Source: COMBO-56-21 sp038852315
GTDB taxonomy: Archaea; Thermoplasmatota; Thermoplasmata; UBA10834
Length of the DNA stretch: 64,000 bases
Direction: 5' to 3'
NCBI GenBank assembly: GCA_038852315.1
Contig: JAWCKF010000005.1
Coordinates: 38,789-102,788, forward strand
Below are positions 52,302-61,540 of the stretch, in pieces. The stretch's first letter is position 1, and each line of letters opens with the position of its first letter. The notes under the pieces are model-generated. The model was not told the DNA's origin, searched no databases, and saw only the letters and a program-made list of their open reading frames with translations. Position numbers and translations under genes: made by a program.

Positions 52302-53292
52302 CTAGGACAACACCAAGTTCACTTGCACCATGAACATGCCCGTATACACAGCTGTTGCGGCTCCGGATTCCCCGGACGGGCCTACTGCCTGGACGAGCAG
52401 CTCGTCGCCAACGAGCACAGCCAGAACGCTGACGTCGCACATGTACAATCCCCCCGCATATGACTGGCACACGTCAACCATCGATTCCTTTGTTCGCAGG
52501 TTCGTCACCGTTATCGTACACCCTTCAATCGGGGTGGTTCCGTCTGCGGCGTAAGTCGTACCATATACCACGCACCAATAGGAGTCGGGCGGGACAGATT
52601 GGGTTATGCTCACAATCTTGCTGCAAGAGTCCTTCTGACCGATCTCGTCTTCAACTGTGAGCGTGATGCGATAGTCGCCAGGGCTGATGTAGGTGTGTAT
52701 GCGTCATCCCGTACGATGTGACACCGAGGTCGAAGTCCCATGTGTAGTTCACGATACCGGTTTCGCTCGTGGAAGCCGATGCGTCCACGTAAACCGTGAT
52801 TCCGCTCACCACGTACGTGAACGACGCCACTGGCGGGGCGACCCCCTCAAACGCGTGGAAGTATTCTGCAAACGCGCCTCTTCGTCCCTGCGGCTCAAGG
52901 ATGAGCTTGTAGGACCTCTCTTTTGTCAGCTTGATATCCCCTAGCTCGACGATCCCGGATGGATATGCGTCGAGAACTGAGAAGACGATCTTGCACGAGT
53001 AGATCACAGTCGAGGTTCCATCGGCCTCCTCGCGTAACTCGATGCTCAGGGCTCTGAGGCCGGAGTTCGAAACCCATTGGTGCCATGTGCCAGTGAGAGC
53101 TGACGTCCACTCCCTTGTCACGACGTTTCGAGTCGGACCCCCAATGGACTTGATGACGATAAGCGGATTCTCAATGTCCGAGGCGTCTGTCTCAGGGCCA
53201 CCGTATGTCGTAGCAGAAGATAATCCAACGACGGCCGCACACAAGACTGCGAATGTCCACATGTAAGGCGCTCGCCTTGCCACTGTTCTCAA
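52302..53292 (-). pseudogene. Secreted PKD-domain protein interrupted by a frameshift
   Basis: The 5' part starts at a TTG at 53292 (GGGGGAG upstream, TATA-like AAGTATATG near 53339; an ATG at 53325 is possible) with a signal peptide RTVARRAPYMWTFAVLCAAV. It runs through a beta-rich region into a PKD domain (NYTWDFDLGVTSYGMT), where its frame ends after 11 unrelated residues at 52651. In another frame the domain continues directly: HTYISPGDYRITLTVEDEIG, then SCSKIVSITQSV and a carboxypeptidase-regulatory-like C-terminal domain ending at 52302. One extra or two missing bases near 52695 explain this. It is either a real mutation or a sequence error; without it the protein would be about 330 residues, exported. 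Confidence 0.72.
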
Positions 53293-53572
53293 TCCATCTC
53301 CCCCGTGCCTGGCAGATGTAAGCATGTTCTGTGTACATATACTTTCATCTATTGCGATTGATAGTTCTCTGTATTCGTTCTGTTAGGCATCTCGAGCACG
53401 CGATTCCCGGCCTTCACACAGCGTGACCCAAGAAGGCGCAAGGAGGACGGCTAGACTGCCCGGTGAGTTGCTCATTCTCCATAGTGCATCCCCCTCCCCG
53501 AGATTACACAGTAATCTGAACCTTCCGCAAAAGGCTTACGAGACGGACAATTCATATGGAGAGCCGGGAAAG

Positions 53573-54532
53573 ATGGAGACGCGGACGAAGTACATACTCA
53601 TAGTCCTTCTGTCCGCCGTCATAGTTGCCTTCGAGTCGATCGCCGTCGAGGCTCTGATCAACATTGAAGGAATAAACGCTCTCCTTGTGTCGTCGATCCC
53701 CCTTATGTCAGGAGGGATGATTCTCATGGCGATATCGCCGAGGGCCCTCAAGAACTTCACGAGACAGCTTGGGAGGAGGGGCTGGGGGGCGATGGGAGTC
53801 ATGTGCGCCCTAAGTGCCATCGGGGTGTTCCTGTGGTTCGATGCAGTTCACAGGATAGGTGCCAGCAAGGAAGCGATACTCGGCGGAGGGTCGTCTGAAG
53901 TGTTGTTCATCGTGCTCTTGAGCGCACTATTCCTGAAGGAGCGATTGAACAGATGGGAGGTGCTGGGCAGCATCTTGGTGCTCCTCGGAGTCTTCGTCGT
54001 CCTATCGAACAGAGAATCGGTCTCCTTGAACATAGGCCTCGGCGAAGCCGAGGCGATCCTGAGTTCTTTCCTGCTCGCCGCGTCGGTGATGATAACGACC
54101 TTCCTGCTATGGACACACGATCTGACGGCCCTGTCGAGCGTACAACTGGTTCTTTCGGGCGCCATGCTCCTCTTCGGCTCACTGGCGCTTGGACTTACCT
54201 CGCTCCCCGACGGTCGCGGCGTGCTCCTGATGCTCCTCCTCGGCGTGGCGCCAGGCATAGGGTTGTGGACCTACAACGCCGGGCTACCTAAGATAGGAGC
54301 CTCTTTGACCTCGGTCCTGTTCGCTCTGTGCGGCATATTCACAGTGGGAGCTCAATTCACGATCACGCTGATCTTCCCAGAAGCGGAGATGATACTTCCG
54401 GAGAATCTGAGTCTAGTCGTTCTAGGGGGAGTGATCGCCTTCCTAGGCGTATATGTACTCGAAGTCGAAGGAGGTAGGAGCCGTAGGGACACCATGGTCG
54501 CGACGGAAGACCGACATTCTGGCGACTCTTAG
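53573..54532 (+). CDS. DMT-superfamily (EamA) transporter
   Basis: A 319-residue membrane protein with ten predicted helices arranged as two EamA repeats. Each half begins with a charged loop and ends with an E-x-L-x3-LG type turn (ALFLKERLNRWEVLGSILVL in the first half, with VVLGGVIAFLGVYVLE at the end of the second). Such proteins export amino acids, nucleobases or other metabolites. The ATG at 53573 is preferred: the 50 upstream codons from 53423 are not membrane-like and precede a TATA-like patch. It lies between two PKD-domain sequences. The substrate is unknown. Confidence 0.88.
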   Translation: METRTKYILIVLLSAVIVAFESIAVEALINIEGINALLVSSIPLMSGGMILMAISPRALKNFTRQLGRRGWGAMGVMCALSAIGVFLWFDAVHRIGASKEAILGGGSSEVLFIVLLSALFLKERLNRWEVLGSILVLLGVFVVLSNRESVSLNIGLGEAEAILSSFLLAASVMITTFLLWTHDLTALSSVQLVLSGAMLLFGSLALGLTSLPDGRGVLLMLLLGVAPGIGLWTYNAGLPKIGASLTSVLFALCGIFTVGAQFTITLIFPEAEMILPENLSLVVLGGVIAFLGVYVLEVEGGRSRRDTMVATEDRHSGDS

Positions 54533-54586
54533 CAACTGTTGAAAACATGTTGCAAAGTTTAGACCGCCACGCAAATCGTTGGAGTC

Positions 54587-54964
54587 GTGAATGAGGCGCC
54601 TCTAGCCAGTGTGACGTGCACGCCTGCCTTCGGAGACCTGTCGATAGTGTTCGAGTTCAACGCTTCTGCCTCTAGTGACCTCGAGGATTCGCCGGAGGCG
54701 CTCGTAGTGCGGTGGGACTGGGAGAGCGACGGTGTCTGGGACACGCCGTGGTCTAAGAACAAGGTCGCCGAACATCAGTTCGCCAGTGCCGGTGCGTACG
54801 TCGTCAAAGTCGAGGTCATGGATGCTTATGCAGAATCTTCGATTGCGTCCGTCGAGGTCCTCGTCTTCGAGATCATCCCTGAGTTCGGGAGCCTCGTTGC
54901 ACCAGTGGTCTTCACGGTGTTGGCTGTGGCCGTGGCATCCGCCGCGAGGGCGAGGAAGCGCTGA
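54587..54964 (+). CDS. PKD-domain fragment with PEF-type C-terminal sorting signal
   Basis: Residues 1-95 form one PKD domain (NASASSDLEDSPEALVVRWD, HQFASAGAYVVKVEVMDAYA). The C-terminus reads EIIPEFGSLVAPVVFTVLAV followed by a basic AARARKR end, the tripartite motif-helix-basic pattern of archaeal PEF-CTERM surface proteins. There is no signal peptide. The frame upstream of the GTG at 54587 (TATQIVGVV) still reads like the strand before a PKD domain and stops at a TAG near 54560, so this looks like the 3' remnant of a larger surface protein. Its stop codon lies inside tRNA-Ser on the other strand. Confidence 0.6.
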   Translation: MNEAPLASVTCTPAFGDLSIVFEFNASASSDLEDSPEALVVRWDWESDGVWDTPWSKNKVAEHQFASAGAYVVKVEVMDAYAESSIASVEVLVFEIIPEFGSLVAPVVFTVLAVAVASAARARKR

Positions 54965-55045
54965 GGGGGAGATTTGAACTCCCGAGGTACATGGTACCAC
55001 CAACTCTCAAGGCTGGCGCCGTGAACCGAGCTTGGCTACCTCAGC
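54960..55045 (-). tRNA. tRNA-Ser (anticodon TGA)
   Basis: On the minus strand the acceptor arms are GCTGAGG and CCTCAGC with discriminator G. The anticodon stem is CCAGC/GTTGG around the loop CTTGAGA (anticodon TGA), followed by a long variable arm TGGTACCATGTACC and T arm GGGAG-TTCAAAT-CTCCC. This is class II and matches archaeal tRNA-Ser reading UCA (and UCG by wobble). CCA is not encoded. Its 3' end overlaps the last codons of the plus-strand PKD fragment. Confidence 0.95.
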
Positions 55046-55111
55046 ACAGGCCGTGCAAGCTCCTGACAGTATGCAGTGCATCCGTCGATATCACTGTTTC
55101 GGGCCGCGCGC

Positions 55112-56782
55112 TCATGAGGTCGGACCGCCCCTCGGCGCCCGGAGTTCGAAAAGGTTCACGAGGTCTAGCTCGAAAGCTATCACTGGGTACTTCAGCTCGA
55201 ACGCTTCAATCGTGCTTGGAGACAGCTCGCCGAACACGCCGACTGCGTGACCATCCACGGAAACGGACGCGCACCTGCCAGGGATGAAGCTCGGATGGTC
55301 ATGTGGCTCCACATCGGGATCATGGCCCAGTGCCACCAAGATTGATTGGACGACAGATTTCATCTCTGTGAAACTCGCTTTCGAGTGAATCGCGACACCT
55401 GAGAAGAGCTTCCTGTTTCTGAGACCTCGTACTACGTCCCCCACCTCGAAGATCCTCTGTGGCAGATCGCGGTGCTTGTTCTTCTTGAGGATCGCCAGGA
55501 GGCTGGGCAGCAGAGATGTGCGGACAAGCACGTGCTCCTCGCTGACCGGCTTCCTGACCACGACCGCGTTCGGGTCCTCCTCCATGTTCATAGCATGGTA
55601 CTGCTCCCTGGGATTGGATAGAGTGAGCGTCACCACCTCGAAGTATCCCAGCCCCACCATGACCCTCCGGACCCCGTTGGCGTATGCGATGATGGGCACC
55701 TCTTCTGCAAACGTGGCGTGACGCGGCAGAACATTCCCGAACCTCTCGAAGCCGAACCCGATGGCGACGTCCTCCGCTAGGTCGACGGGATGCAGTATGT
55801 CTGCCCTGTATGCCGGCACGAGCACATCTACAGAGTCTCCCCTTGCTGTGGCACCGTGCCCCATCCTCCTGAGACAGTCGGCCACGCCCTCAGGCCCGAG
55901 AGAGGTCCCTATCCAACGGTTGACGTCCCCAGTGCTTATAGACATCCTCCTAGGAGACAGGTCCGGAGCGAGCTCCTGTTTGCCGTCCCTGGAGATCCTC
56001 ACAGTTCTTATCTTCCCGCCGCGCTCAGCGAGCGCCGTCGTGAGTATGTTCACCGCCGCCTGAACGGCGTTGAGATCGGTCCCGGTACAATCGACGAAGA
56101 TGTCCCTGGTGGACTCCGTGACCGCGGTCGTGATGCCGTTTATGATTGGAGGGAAGGACAAAACCTCACCCGCGGAGTCCACGATGAGGGGGTACCGCCT
56201 CTTGCCCTCTAGCACGAAGGCGTATGCGATGCCCTTTTCATGCTCCCTCAGTATCTCGGCCGGAGTCATCCTCCGCGATCCCTGAAGGGGCACGAACGAC
56301 ACCTCGTCCGGAAGCACGGCCTTGTAAGTGAACGGTGGTCTGACGGTCCGGTAGTCGTGTATACCTATTGCGACCTTGCGCCTGTTCCTGCCGAGCGTGA
56401 GATGCAGCTTCTCCTGAAGGTCCATCATCGACCTGATGAGCGGGTCTGTTATGTCGTTCCCCTCGACGAGCGCAGACCAGATGTATGGCCTAACTTCGTT
56501 GACTGTCGGGTCTACAACGAGATCGACGGCCGGTTCCCCCACGGCATATGACCTGAGTCCCGGCTCGCGCCCGAGGAAGGCCCTCAGAGCGCGTGCGACT
56601 CCCTCGACCGAGTAAAGGTCTGGTCTGCTGGGGAAGAACTCGAACGACATCTCGTCGGAAGACTCGTCCATGCATCTCAGGTCGGCACCGAGCATTGGGA
56701 GCCGGTCGCGAATGACGTCTTTGGGAATCTCCTCGCCAACGAGCTCGCAGAGGTCAGAATAACTGAAGTTGATTACTGGCAT
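55112..56782 (-). CDS. pheT: Phenylalanine-tRNA ligase beta subunit
   Basis: Beta chain of the heterotetrameric phenylalanyl-tRNA synthetase, archaeal/eukaryotic type (556 residues, lacking the bacterial N-terminal tRNA-binding extension). The start MPVINFSYSDLCELVGEEIP, the B3/B4 region with FPSRPDLYSVEGVARALRAF, the B5 domain (RRMSISTGDVNRWIGTSLGP) and the catalytic-like core (VGLGYFEVVTLTLSNPREQY, PVSEEHVLVRTSLLPSLLAI) are all seen. The alpha subunit gene pheS is not in the window. It stands alone after tRNA-Ser on the same strand, with its own promoter. Confidence 0.96.
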   Translation of the reverse strand: MPVINFSYSDLCELVGEEIPKDVIRDRLPMLGADLRCMDESSDEMSFEFFPSRPDLYSVEGVARALRAFLGREPGLRSYAVGEPAVDLVVDPTVNEVRPYIWSALVEGNDITDPLIRSMMDLQEKLHLTLGRNRRKVAIGIHDYRTVRPPFTYKAVLPDEVSFVPLQGSRRMTPAEILREHEKGIAYAFVLEGKRRYPLIVDSAGEVLSFPPIINGITTAVTESTRDIFVDCTGTDLNAVQAAVNILTTALAERGGKIRTVRISRDGKQELAPDLSPRRMSISTGDVNRWIGTSLGPEGVADCLRRMGHGATARGDSVDVLVPAYRADILHPVDLAEDVAIGFGFERFGNVLPRHATFAEEVPIIAYANGVRRVMVGLGYFEVVTLTLSNPREQYHAMNMEEDPNAVVVRKPVSEEHVLVRTSLLPSLLAILKKNKHRDLPQRIFEVGDVVRGLRNRKLFSGVAIHSKASFTEMKSVVQSILVALGHDPDVEPHDHPSFIPGRCASVSVDGHAVGVFGELSPSTIEAFELKYPVIAFELDLVNLFELRAPRGGPTS

Positions 56783-56818
56783 CGACTCTACCGGCAGTCT
56801 CGTGGAGAATCCCGACGG

Positions 56819-56827
56819 ATATAATAA
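56819..56827 (-). promoter_or_regulatory. TATA box of pheT
   Basis: TTATTATAT on the minus strand is centred about 41 bases before the pheT ATG. A separate plus-strand AGTATATGG (56888-56896) is better placed for the KaiC-like gene at 56962, which also has GATAGGGG as ribosome site. Confidence 0.5.
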
Positions 56828-56961
56828 GCTTGGTGGGCAAGATGTTGCGCGGGGCCGACGTAATCATGGATGAGTACAGGGGAGAAAAGTATATGGTCGA
56901 TGAATCTGAATCACAACCGACCAGGGCCAGCCTGTTCCGAGGAATTGGATAGGGGCTTGCG

Positions 56962-57909
56962 ATGATCAAAGAGAAGCTCAAGACCGGCGTGCCCGGACTT
57001 GACGAGATGCTGGATGGCGGCCTCATACCTGGCCGAGTCTACGTTGTCTCCGGGGCCTCAGGCACGGGCAAGACAACGCTCGCGATGCAGTTCTTGCTCG
57101 AGGGTGCGAGGTCAGGGGAGCGGGTGATGTATGTCGCGACCGATGAGCCTCCAAACGAGGTCAGGGACAACATGGCCCCGTTCGGATGGGACATCGGGCG
57201 CATACTGGTGTTCGATGCCACTCCGGACGTGCTGACCTATGACAAGACGCCGGTCAGGGATGTCTCAACTGAGCGGAAGGTCCAATACTTCTCGGAGGTC
57301 CCGAGGACCATCCGCAAGACGTCGGACAAGACCCCTCTGGATATGACTATCAACACGATTGAGGAGATACTGAAGCTAGAGATGAAGACACGGAGGTACA
57401 CCAGGGTCGTGATTGATTCACTGACTTCGTTGAGGTACTTCTACATACGCACGAGCGAGGAGAACGCAGCGCTGATGTCCTTCCTGAGGGTGCTCGCTGA
57501 CCTGGGGGTCACCTCCCTGGTGACCGTCCATCTGCCTGAGACTGCGAAGTCGGATGTGGAGGCGCACATGGCGAGGGGGGAGATCAGGCTGCACAAGTGG
57601 TTTGACGGCAGAGGGCTCGTCCGCGGACTGACCGTCGAGAAGTACCGTGGGTCTGCCCACGACCAGCGTCTGCGTCCCATAAAGATAGCGAAGGACGGGA
57701 TCTCGGTCAAGAAAGCTCTGCCAGAGAAGGAAAGGCTCGGACGCAAAGCCGAGAAACTGGCCGAGGAGGACTCGCCCGGAGCATCCGAGTCGAGGCAGGA
57801 ACTGCCCACTGACCAGCAACCCGCGTCTGTCCCGCACGATGTCTCTGACCCATCCCCTGCCAAGCCTGTGGTACCGAACGACGACCGCCCGGAGGTGGGG
57901 GATGCTTGA
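56962..57909 (+). CDS. KaiC-like RecA-superfamily ATPase
   Basis: A single KaiC/GvpD-type ATPase domain with Walker A GASGTGKTT (residues 31-39), the TDEPPNEVRDNM acidic element with the catalytic Glu, Walker B RVVIDSLTSLRY and the C-terminal arginine/lysine strand LTVEKYRGSAHDQRLRPIKI. Residues of about 255-315 form a disordered, Pro/Glu/Asp-rich tail. Archaeal KaiC-like proteins act in signal transduction and motility regulation, not in clocks. It overlaps the next KaiC-like gene by four bases, and the two share layout, so a hetero-oligomer is plausible. ATG start with its own ribosome site. Confidence 0.9.
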   Translation: MIKEKLKTGVPGLDEMLDGGLIPGRVYVVSGASGTGKTTLAMQFLLEGARSGERVMYVATDEPPNEVRDNMAPFGWDIGRILVFDATPDVLTYDKTPVRDVSTERKVQYFSEVPRTIRKTSDKTPLDMTINTIEEILKLEMKTRRYTRVVIDSLTSLRYFYIRTSEENAALMSFLRVLADLGVTSLVTVHLPETAKSDVEAHMARGEIRLHKWFDGRGLVRGLTVEKYRGSAHDQRLRPIKIAKDGISVKKALPEKERLGRKAEKLAEEDSPGASESRQELPTDQQPASVPHDVSDPSPAKPVVPNDDRPEVGDA

Positions 57910-58742
57910 CTGAGCTGGGCACGCAGAGGGCATCTACGGGCATCGCAGGACTGGACAGGATGCTGGACGGAGGGCTCATACCTGGCAGGCCCTACATAGT
58001 CTCGGGCGCGTCGGGGAGCGGAAGGACCACGCTGGCTATCCAGTTTCTGCAACAGGGGGTGAAGGTGGGGGAGCGCGCGCTCTTGGTGGCGGTCGACGAG
58101 CCGCCGATAGAGATCAGGGAGAACATGCGCGCGCTCGGGTGGGATGTCGGGAAGATACGCATACTTGATGTGCACCCGGCTGCAAAGGCCTACAGCAAGA
58201 AGGTGTCACTCGTGGAGGTGGCAGCGCAGAAGAGCGTTAGCGCGCTCATGGAGGCGTCCGGCGCCACGAGGGAGAAGGCTGAGGCGTTGAAGAAGGTGTC
58301 ACCGGACCTGTCCCTCCCCTCGCTGCAGCTCATGCTAAAGCAAGAGCTGCGGGAAGTGAGGTACTCGAGGCTGGCCATAGATTCGCTCACCTCGATAAAG
58401 CGATTGGCTGGACCTGAGGAGGACCTCAGCTTGGGCATAGTGTCCCTCCTGAGATTCCTCTCGGAATCGGATGTAACAAGCATCTTGGTGACTGAACAGC
58501 CTGACCCTGGTCGACTGGATCCTGAGACATTCATCAGCCGTGGGGAGATAAGGCTGCACAAGATGATGGTCGGCTCGAAGCTGGAGAGGTATGTGACGGT
58601 GGAGAAGTTCAGGGGGTCCTCACACGACACGATGCCCCGGCCGCTGACGATAACCGACAAAGGCATTGAAGTGGACACGGGCAGGAAGATATCCAAGGCG
58701 GCTCTGAAAGCCCTCCAGGAATCCACCAGCACCTCGAGGTGA
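57906..58742 (+). CDS. KaiC-like protein with altered P-loop
   Basis: Paralog of the preceding gene, 278 residues. The Walker A reads GASGSGRTT (residues 34-42): the invariant lysine is Arg40. The acidic element VDEPPIEIRENMRALGWDVG and Walker B RLAIDSLTSIKR are intact, as is the C-terminal VTVEKFRGSSHDTMPRP. Lys-to-Arg at this position normally weakens ATP hydrolysis while sometimes allowing binding, so it may be a regulatory partner of the intact paralog. The TTG start overlaps the upstream stop (TTGA), meaning tight translational coupling. It lacks the disordered tail of its neighbour. Confidence 0.88.
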   Translation: MTELGTQRASTGIAGLDRMLDGGLIPGRPYIVSGASGSGRTTLAIQFLQQGVKVGERALLVAVDEPPIEIRENMRALGWDVGKIRILDVHPAAKAYSKKVSLVEVAAQKSVSALMEASGATREKAEALKKVSPDLSLPSLQLMLKQELREVRYSRLAIDSLTSIKRLAGPEEDLSLGIVSLLRFLSESDVTSILVTEQPDPGRLDPETFISRGEIRLHKMMVGSKLERYVTVEKFRGSSHDTMPRPLTITDKGIEVDTGRKISKAALKALQESTSTSR

Positions 58743-58799
58743 CCACTGAACCAGCGTCATGTTTTTGTTCGGGAAGTGCCTTCCACCGTGCCGATCACA

Positions 58800-59873
58800 A
58801 TGAAAAGAGTCTCCCGGCTGCCGACGGTTGAGGTCTCAGGAAAGCCCTATGACATGGGCAGGATGGCGGGAAAGGCGTGTGCTAGGCGTGCGTTGGCCTA
58901 CAGGAGAAGCATCGCTGAGGCCATCGAGCACTCCGTCGGAGTAGGCTGGGACAAAGCGGTCGAGAAGGCGAAGCAGTATCTCCCTTACGCGGAGGAATTC
59001 TACCCGGATTTCATCGAGGAGATGAGAGGCTACTCCGAAGGGGCAAAGATGCCTTTCGAGGAAGTGTTCACTCTCTGCTGTCATGAGTTGCTGAGTTCTT
59101 CAGGGTACAGAGGGTGCACGGACATAGTGGTCACAGATGAGGTTACAGAGGACAGAAGCGTACTGGCCGCACACAACGAGGACTGGTCTCCCGTTGCTGC
59201 GGAAACGGTCGTTCTACTGAGGGCGAAGCCAAAGGGCAAACCAGAATTCATCTCGACCGCCTACGCCGGCCTGCTCCCCTCGTGCGGCATGAACAGTTCT
59301 GGCATAAGCATAACAGGGAACGCGCTGAGTCCCAACGATGTCCGCGTCGGCATACCCAAGATCTTTCCCGTGAGGAAGGTCCTCGAGGCAAAGCGCATCG
59401 GTGAGGCCCTCGAGTATGCGATGCCTCGCGATCGCGCGTCGAGCTACAATAACATATGCTCAGACCGCAACGGAGAGGTCTACTCGCTCGAGGGATCGGC
59501 GACTGATTGTGCGTGGATATACGCCATAGATGGCTACCTGGTCCACACAAACCACTACCTCTCCCCGAAGATGGAGAGATTCGAGTCTGATCCCTCTTCG
59601 ATCGCATGCTCCGTGGTTAGATACAATCGTGCGCTCAAGCTCGTGGAGAGCCAACTGGGAGCGGTGACTATCGATTCCATCAAGAGCATATTGCGGGACC
59701 ATGTGAACAGGCCGGGGTCGATATGCCGTCACGCGGATCCGGGGCTGCACATGGCCGATGTGTCACAGACGATATTCTCTGTCGTGTTCGACCTCAAGCG
59801 CTTGGAGGCGCACATCGCGAAAGGCGCGCCGTGTTCGGGAGAATACAGCATCAAGTCGCTTCAAGAGGACTAG
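58800..59873 (+). CDS. C45 family Ntn-hydrolase (acyl-CoA:6-APA acyltransferase-like)
   Basis: A 357-residue protein of the isopenicillin N acyltransferase-like group of Ntn hydrolases, which self-process at a conserved cysteine. The predicted nucleophile is in YRGCTDIVVTDEVTEDRS (Cys, after cleavage N-terminal); the following AHNEDWSP and GMNSSGISITGNALSP are family hallmarks, and NGEVYSLEGSATDCAWIY is the later core. Natural substrates in archaea are unknown, probably amide or peptide bonds. The ATG at 58800 fits a TATA-like patch about 35 bases upstream; a GTG at 58776 is the alternative. It lies 57 bases after the KaiC pair on the same strand. Confidence 0.83.
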   Translation: MKRVSRLPTVEVSGKPYDMGRMAGKACARRALAYRRSIAEAIEHSVGVGWDKAVEKAKQYLPYAEEFYPDFIEEMRGYSEGAKMPFEEVFTLCCHELLSSSGYRGCTDIVVTDEVTEDRSVLAAHNEDWSPVAAETVVLLRAKPKGKPEFISTAYAGLLPSCGMNSSGISITGNALSPNDVRVGIPKIFPVRKVLEAKRIGEALEYAMPRDRASSYNNICSDRNGEVYSLEGSATDCAWIYAIDGYLVHTNHYLSPKMERFESDPSSIACSVVRYNRALKLVESQLGAVTIDSIKSILRDHVNRPGSICRHADPGLHMADVSQTIFSVVFDLKRLEAHIAKGAPCSGEYSIKSLQED

Positions 59874-60006
59874 GTGTGCGGGTTGCGACTGCGATAAGGG
59901 TTCCTGAGCGAATCGTCTAGAGAAGAGTTCGCGCCGTCAAGGGTTAAATACCGCGATAAAGATTCCGGTACTGACCAGCTAATCAAGCTTCTCTGGCATT
60001 GGGGGG

Positions 60007-60588
60007 ATGCCCGTGGGGACGGGGGAGATGGTCGCAAGCTCATCTTCGGGAGTTAAGGCTAGTAAGCTCGGCAGGCATAGGTTGCTCAGGTTGACGGTTG
60101 TCGCCGCCATCGCATATGTTCTCGTAGTCGCGTTCACCGTGGTCTCTGCAGTGCAGCCCAGCGTGATTGGGACATGGTTCACGCTCTACGAAGAGTACGA
60201 CGGGCACAGCCTCGTTTACAAGGTCGAGGTCAAGATAGTGAAAGTCGTGCCGAAGACGGTCAAGGTCGCAGTCGTTGATCTCAGTATCCGCGTGACGAAC
60301 AACCACGAGTTCGGGGTCTGTGTAGCGGATGCGTTCTACAGGATATCTGATTTCCACAGAGAGAGGACCTCGCTGGTGGTCCAATTCGGCGATGTAACAA
60401 TAGATGCCCACAGCATCAAGGCCTTCTCGGTAGAGAATGTGAAGGTCACGAAGGTGCTGGGTTTCGGGCCCAGGTATGCGGTACAGGGATACCTGGTGTG
60501 GTACGAGGTTTATAACCCACCAGATTTGGTGGGGCCGTTCAGAATGGACTTCAACGAGGTTCATTCGATTAACGAATTCATCCATTGA
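60007..60588 (+). CDS. Single-pass membrane protein with extracellular beta domain
   Basis: A polar, Ser- and Gly-rich start and a basic patch (GRHRLLRL) precede one hydrophobic helix (TVVAAIAYVLVVAFTVVSA). The remaining 140 residues are beta-rich with regular Val/Lys alternation (KVEVKIVKVVPKTVKVAVVD), and are probably outside the cell. I do not recognise a family; a LEA14-like beta sandwich is only a guess. ATG at 60007 or 60028; a TATA-like GTTAAATA is at 59943-59950. It converges on the next membrane protein gene. Confidence 0.65.
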   Translation: MPVGTGEMVASSSSGVKASKLGRHRLLRLTVVAAIAYVLVVAFTVVSAVQPSVIGTWFTLYEEYDGHSLVYKVEVKIVKVVPKTVKVAVVDLSIRVTNNHEFGVCVADAFYRISDFHRERTSLVVQFGDVTIDAHSIKAFSVENVKVTKVLGFGPRYAVQGYLVWYEVYNPPDLVGPFRMDFNEVHSINEFIH

Positions 60589-60621
60589 TCGTTCTTCTCC
60601 TGAGGGGTGCCGCATCGGATG

Positions 60622-61311
60622 TCAGTGATGGTGCGGTGAAGGCCTCGCGGATAGCTTCCTAGCTCGATAGGCGAGCATGGCATACGCTACTATGCCGTTG
60701 AAGGGTATTATGACTGTCTTCATCACCAGGGCTGCAGTCAAGATGCCAGTGCCATCGCCTCCGTTCACCATCACCATGAGCTGCGAAACGAGCAGCATTG
60801 TCCCGAGGGCGTTCAACACCACGAACCCCTCCCATGAGTTCAGGGCAGGTCGGCTTTCGAGCAGGGCACTGGTTACCCATCTCAGGCCTCTAATGCGAAG
60901 CAGGAGGACCCCTGCCATGAGCATGATCGAGGAGGCCGCCCAGGTCACAAGCATGATTGAAACCCATCGCAATTCGAGCGCAGAGAACATGTTATTGATG
61001 TCCTCTGAGTCGAGGATGCCGTTGAGAACATCGACATAGCTCATGTCCAGCAGGCGGGGTATGCCCCATCGCCATGTTGCAGAGGCCAGGACTGACCCGA
61101 GAATGAGACTGCCACAGAGGTGAACGTACCACTTTTCATCACTATTCTCTCTTGACCTCCAGCCCGTCGCAAGAATTCCCGTCCCGATCAGGAACATGCC
61201 AGGGAGGTCTATCAGCAGTGACGATGAGCCTACATGAACGCCCATACTCGGCTCCGAAAGCCACATCAGAAAACTCCCGAAAAGGAGACCATTCTGAAGG
61301 CAGAGAAGCAC
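60622..61311 (-). CDS. Polytopic membrane protein, unknown function
   Basis: About six hydrophobic helices in 229 residues, ending in a basic tail PSPHHH. Function is not recognised. The start is uncertain: the GTG at 61311 falls inside what reads as the first membrane helix, because the same frame continues upstream without a stop to about 61430 and encodes a plausible N-terminus (LEGGEDAPGFGITLVLLGAV), though without ATG, GTG or TTG there. A purine-rich GGAGGGAGGAG precedes that upstream stretch. Either a non-standard start or a sequence error is possible. Confidence 0.55.
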   Translation of the reverse strand: MLLCLQNGLLFGSFLMWLSEPSMGVHVGSSSLLIDLPGMFLIGTGILATGWRSRENSDEKWYVHLCGSLILGSVLASATWRWGIPRLLDMSYVDVLNGILDSEDINNMFSALELRWVSIMLVTWAASSIMLMAGVLLLRIRGLRWVTSALLESRPALNSWEGFVVLNALGTMLLVSQLMVMVNGGDGTGILTAALVMKTVIIPFNGIVAYAMLAYRARKLSARPSPHHH

Positions 61312-61540
61312 AGCACCCAGAAGTACAAGCGTGATGCCGAACCCCGGCGCGTCTTCTCCTCCCTCCAGTACTGCCTGTGAGGCTGTCGGCTGCCTACTAC
61401 CTCCCCCCGGCCAGAGCCGTATCCAGGAGCTGAGTTATGAACCTGACGCAGCGTGCGCCAGGAGACCTAGCCTCTCGGCTCGACAACAGTCTACTCCGCG
61501 CGGGACCGGTTAGCGCGAGGTGCCATCGGCTGAGATGGAA

